8,585 bases of DNA from Betaproteobacteria bacterium (GTDB taxonomy: Bacteria > Pseudomonadota > Gammaproteobacteria > Burkholderiales > Casimicrobiaceae). The notes beneath the pieces were generated by a model. The model was not told the origin of the DNA, searched no databases, and saw only the letters and a list, made by a program, of their open reading frames with translations. The first letter of the stretch is position 1, and every line of letters starts with the position of its first letter. Positions 6,493-8,585 of the stretch are shown piece by piece. The stretch lies in the NCBI GenBank assembly GCA_005888955.1, contig VBCS01000214.1:1242-9826 (forward strand). The letters run 5' to 3'. Both the position numbers and the translations under genes were made by a program.

Positions 6493-7446
6493 CTATACGA
6501 CTTCGCTGAACAGTTTCTTTTTCAGCGTGTCGAGGAATGTCAGCTTGCGCTTGCGCGGCGGGATGTCGCGGATCGCCTTCTGCAGCGCAAAGACGCTTTG
6601 CGGGCGCTCATGCGGATCGAGGCGCAGACACCAGTCGATCACCTCGAGCACATTGTCGGAGTAGGCGCCGGCCCAGATCTTCTTCGCCGACACGAGATGA
6701 TCCTCCGACAGCCGGGCATCCGCGGCCTGCGGCGCAAAAGCGGCAAGACAGGCGAACATGCTCGCGCCAATACCGTACACGTCGGTCCAGGGTCCCAGTC
6801 TGTCTGGCTCGCGATATTGCTCGGGAGCAGCGAAGCCGGGTGTGTACATCGGCGCGAGCTTCGGACGCGTATTGGTCAGTGTCTGCCGCGCCGCGCCGAA
6901 GTCGAGCAGCACCGGCGATCCGTCGGTACGGAGATAGACATTGGCGGGCTTGATGTCGAGGTGCAGCAGCTTGTGGGTGTGGACTTCGCGCAAGCCGTTC
7001 AATAGGTGCATGAAAACGTGCCGCACCAACCGCTCCGACACCTGATCCTGCCGCATCTGGATTTGCTGCTGCAGCGTGCGCCCGCGCTCGTAGCGCATCA
7101 CCATGTAGACGGTCTCGTTGGCGCGGAAGAAATTCAGCACGCGCACGACGTTGGGATGATTGATTTTGGCGAGCGCGCGCCCCTCCTCGAAGAAGCACTT
7201 CATCCCGTAACGGAACGAGGTGAGATTCTCCGCCGTGCTGGCGCGCACGATGTCGCCTTCGGTCCGCAGTACGAGCGACGAAGGCAGATATTCCTTGATC
7301 GCCACCGGACCGCCGCCGTCGTCGAACGCGCGATAGACGATCGAAAACCCGCCGCGACTGATCTGCCGATCGATCCGGTAATTGAGCAGCTGATAACCGG
7401 ACGGAAGAGCCTGGTTGGTGACGCCCATGAGTGATGGCGACGGCAC
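6493..7446 (-). CDS. Hanks-type Ser/Thr protein kinase
   Basis: Cytosolic eukaryote-like kinase of up to 317 residues, without PASTA repeats or a transmembrane segment. Kinase landmarks are in order: glycine loop ISRGGFSIVYRA (29-40), ATP-anchoring lysine in VAIKEYLP (K51), C-helix glutamate in CFFEEGRALAKINHPNVV (about E87/E88), catalytic loop LLHLDIKPANVYL (160-172; D164, K166, N169), metal-binding LLDFGAAR (D182), YTPGFAAPEQY (201-211) and GPWTDVYGIGASMF. The catalytic loop has HLD, not HRD, so it is a non-RD type kinase. The C-terminus (PPRKRKLTFLDTLKKKLF) is strongly basic and might contact membrane or nucleic acid. The GTG at 7446 gives the longest frame; an ATG at 7428 is equally possible, and neither has a good ribosome-binding site. 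It is the first gene of the five-gene run and is divergent from yicC. Confidence 0.93.
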   Translation of the reverse strand: MPSPSLMGVTNQALPSGYQLLNYRIDRQISRGGFSIVYRAFDDGGGPVAIKEYLPSSLVLRTEGDIVRASTAENLTSFRYGMKCFFEEGRALAKINHPNVVRVLNFFRANETVYMVMRYERGRTLQQQIQMRQDQVSERLVRHVFMHLLNGLREVHTHKLLHLDIKPANVYLRTDGSPVLLDFGAARQTLTNTRPKLAPMYTPGFAAPEQYREPDRLGPWTDVYGIGASMFACLAAFAPQAADARLSEDHLVSAKKIWAGAYSDNVLEVIDWCLRLDPHERPQSVFALQKAIRDIPPRKRKLTFLDTLKKKLFSEVV

Positions 7447-7461
7447 GCATAATACGTGCCG
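7441..7461. promoter_or_regulatory. Near-perfect palindrome in the kinase/yicC divergent region
   Basis: Seven-base perfect arms, CGGCACG (7441-7447) and CGTGCCG (7455-7461), flank an A/T-rich centre that is also symmetrical apart from one pair: nine of ten pairs match. The centre reads CATAAT on the plus strand and TATTAT on the minus strand, each close to a -10 box, so one site could serve or control transcription in both directions. No good -35 box sits 17 bases from either. A start on the minus strand near 7441 would favour the kinase ATG at 7428. This could be an operator for a dimeric regulator; the protein that binds it is unknown. Confidence 0.4.
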
Positions 7462-7530
7462 CCCGTACTTGCGCGTGGGATTGATAACCTCTACATTCTC
7501 GGCAAGCTAGCGCATAAAGTAAAGATTTCA

Positions 7531-8382
7531 TTGACTTTCCCGCCGACTGCCGCCGACCTACCCGGGGCTTCGCTGACCGTCGAGTTGCGCTCGGTGAACC
7601 ATCGTTATCTCGATCTCCAGCTGCGTCTGCCCGATGAGCTGCGCGCGCTCGATGCGGTGTTGCGCGAGCTGCTCACCGCGGAGCTCAAGCGCGGCAAGGT
7701 CGATTGCCGCATTGCGCTCAACCATGCCCTACCGGGTGCGACGACGCTCGCGGTCAACGCCGAGCGCGTGGCCCTGCTGCGAGAGGCAGCCACCGAGGTG
7801 TTGCGGCATGCGCCGGGCAGCGCTCCGCTCACGGTTGTCGACATCTTGCGCTGGCCCGGCGTGCTCACCGAGCCTTCGCTTCCACCCGAGGCGCTTTCCG
7901 CGCGTGCGGTCGCGCTGGTGCAGCAGGCGCTTGCCGAACTCGCCGCGTCGCGTGCACGCGAAGGCGAGAAGCTCAAGGCGATGCTCGTAGATCGCTGCGG
8001 CGCCATCGAGGCGCAGATCGCGCGCGTCAAGCCGCGCGTTCCGGCAATTCATGACGCGTACGTCGAGAAGCTCCGCGCGCGCTTGAAGGAAGCCGGGCTC
8101 GATCCCGACGCCGAACGACTCACGCAGGAACTCGCACTGTTCGCGACCAAAATCGACGTCGCCGAGGAAGTATCGCGCTTGAGCACGCACGTCGCGGAGG
8201 TGAGGCGAGTCCTCGACCAGGGCGGCAGCAGCGGCAAGCGGCTCGACTTTCTGATGCAGGAGTTGAACCGCGAAGCGAACACGCTCGGCTCGAAGTCCGT
8301 CGACGCCGAGCTGTCGCAAGCCGCGCTCGAGCTCAAGGTGCTCATCGAGCAGATGCGCGAGCAAGTACAAAACATCGAATAG
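7531..8382 (+). CDS. yicC: YicC-family endoribonuclease
   Basis: YicC proteins are endoribonucleases; the E. coli member is linked to RyhB small-RNA turnover. The body is clear: ELRSVNHRYLDLQLRLPDELR (about 19-39), DILRWPGVL (104-112), AREGEKLKAML (142-152), ERLTQELALFATKIDVAEEVSRL (about 195-217) and the C-terminal GKRLDFLMQELNREANTLGSKS...ELKVLIEQMREQVQNIE, nearly identical in style to E. coli. The N-terminus is unusual. The family opens with a 'MI.SMTG/A' stretch, but here the aligned bases read KISLTFPPTAADLPG, with no ATG. I place the start at the TTG at 7531, which aligns with the Met of SMT and gives 283 residues (E. coli 287). A GTG at 7456 would add 25 residues unlike the family. Ribosome-binding signals are weak at both. 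gmk follows after 5 bases. Confidence 0.9.
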   Translation: MTFPPTAADLPGASLTVELRSVNHRYLDLQLRLPDELRALDAVLRELLTAELKRGKVDCRIALNHALPGATTLAVNAERVALLREAATEVLRHAPGSAPLTVVDILRWPGVLTEPSLPPEALSARAVALVQQALAELAASRAREGEKLKAMLVDRCGAIEAQIARVKPRVPAIHDAYVEKLRARLKEAGLDPDAERLTQELALFATKIDVAEEVSRLSTHVAEVRRVLDQGGSSGKRLDFLMQELNREANTLGSKSVDAELSQAALELKVLIEQMREQVQNIE

Positions 8383-8387
8383 TCGAA

Positions 8388-8585
8388 ATGGCGGGCCCGA
8401 CAGGCAATCTGTTCGTTGTCGCCGCGCCTTCGGGGGGCGGCAAGACCAGTCTCACGCGCGCGCTGCTCGAACGTGAACCTAGGATCCGCTTGTCGGTCTC
8501 GTACACGACACGCCCGCCGCGGCCTGGAGAGATCGACGGCGTCGACTACCACTTTGTCACCGCAGATCGATTTGCAGCGCTAAAG
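8388..8585 (+). CDS. gmk: Guanylate kinase, N-terminal part, cut by window edge
   Basis: Cytosolic enzyme phosphorylating GMP to GDP with ATP. The first 66 residues are visible. NLFVVAAPSGGGKTSL (7-22) is the P-loop, with K19 and T20 contacting phosphate; most family members have GAGKSS or GAGKTT here, so GGGKTS is a mild variant. LSVSYTTRPPRPGEIDGVDYHFV (35-57) is the GMP-binding region, with S38, R42, R45 and Y54 in the expected order. The ATG at 8388 lies 5 bases after the yicC stop, with no evident ribosome-binding site of its own, suggesting translational coupling. In relatives rpoZ and spoT commonly follow, but that lies outside the window. The call is firm despite truncation. Confidence 0.96.
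   Translation, partial: MAGPTGNLFVVAAPSGGGKTSLTRALLEREPRIRLSVSYTTRPPRPGEIDGVDYHFVTADRFAALK

Noticed and set aside
7729..8370. Minus-strand open frame of 213 codons
   Set aside because: It is the antisense shadow of yicC, whose plus-strand frame matches its family along nearly the whole length.
8388..8585. Variant gmk P-loop (GGGKTS) as a sign of altered function
   Set aside because: The substitutions keep the essential glycines, lysine and hydroxyl residue, and the GMP-binding residues are all present.

Overview
The window is GC-rich, densely coded chromosomal DNA that looks like a betaproteobacterium. The clues are the yicC-gmk pair, a soluble Hanks-type kinase with a PP2C phosphatase divergent from yicC, a 730-residue Ppk1, a small SixA and a biosynthetic-type threonine deaminase, together with strong G/C third-position bias. 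The taxon is inferred from recalled gene order and protein style, not from a search. I see no tRNA, rRNA, CRISPR array, insertion sequence or prophage.

Layout. (1) At the left edge, the N-terminal 178 codons of ilvA lie on the minus strand and run off the window. (2) Divergent from it, ppx (exopolyphosphatase) lies on the plus strand. Its conserved body is intact, but the end of the gene is damaged: the usual C-terminal residues are present in a different frame, and about 30 residues before them appear to be missing. (3) Converging on ppx is a tightly packed minus-strand run of five genes. In transcription order these are a Hanks-type Ser/Thr kinase, a PP2C phosphatase, dnaQ (Pol III epsilon), ppk1 and sixA, with gaps of about 25, 66, 15 and 1 bases. 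(4) Divergent from the kinase, yicC and the start of gmk lie on the plus strand, 5 bases apart. The kinase-yicC gap holds a near-perfect 21-base palindrome.

How they work together. Ppk1 makes polyphosphate and Ppx degrades it. SixA dephosphorylates phosphohistidine, and the kinase/PP2C pair writes and erases Ser/Thr phosphate. The five-gene run therefore places phospho-signalling, polyphosphate synthesis and replicative proofreading in one probable transcription unit. yicC (endoribonuclease family) and gmk (GMP to GDP) form the start of the familiar yicC-gmk cluster.

Most genes here are housekeeping genes, and nothing proves a new system. The points most worth checking are the broken 3' end of ppx, the gene content of the five-gene run, the palindrome in the divergent promoter region, and the unusual N-terminus of YicC.
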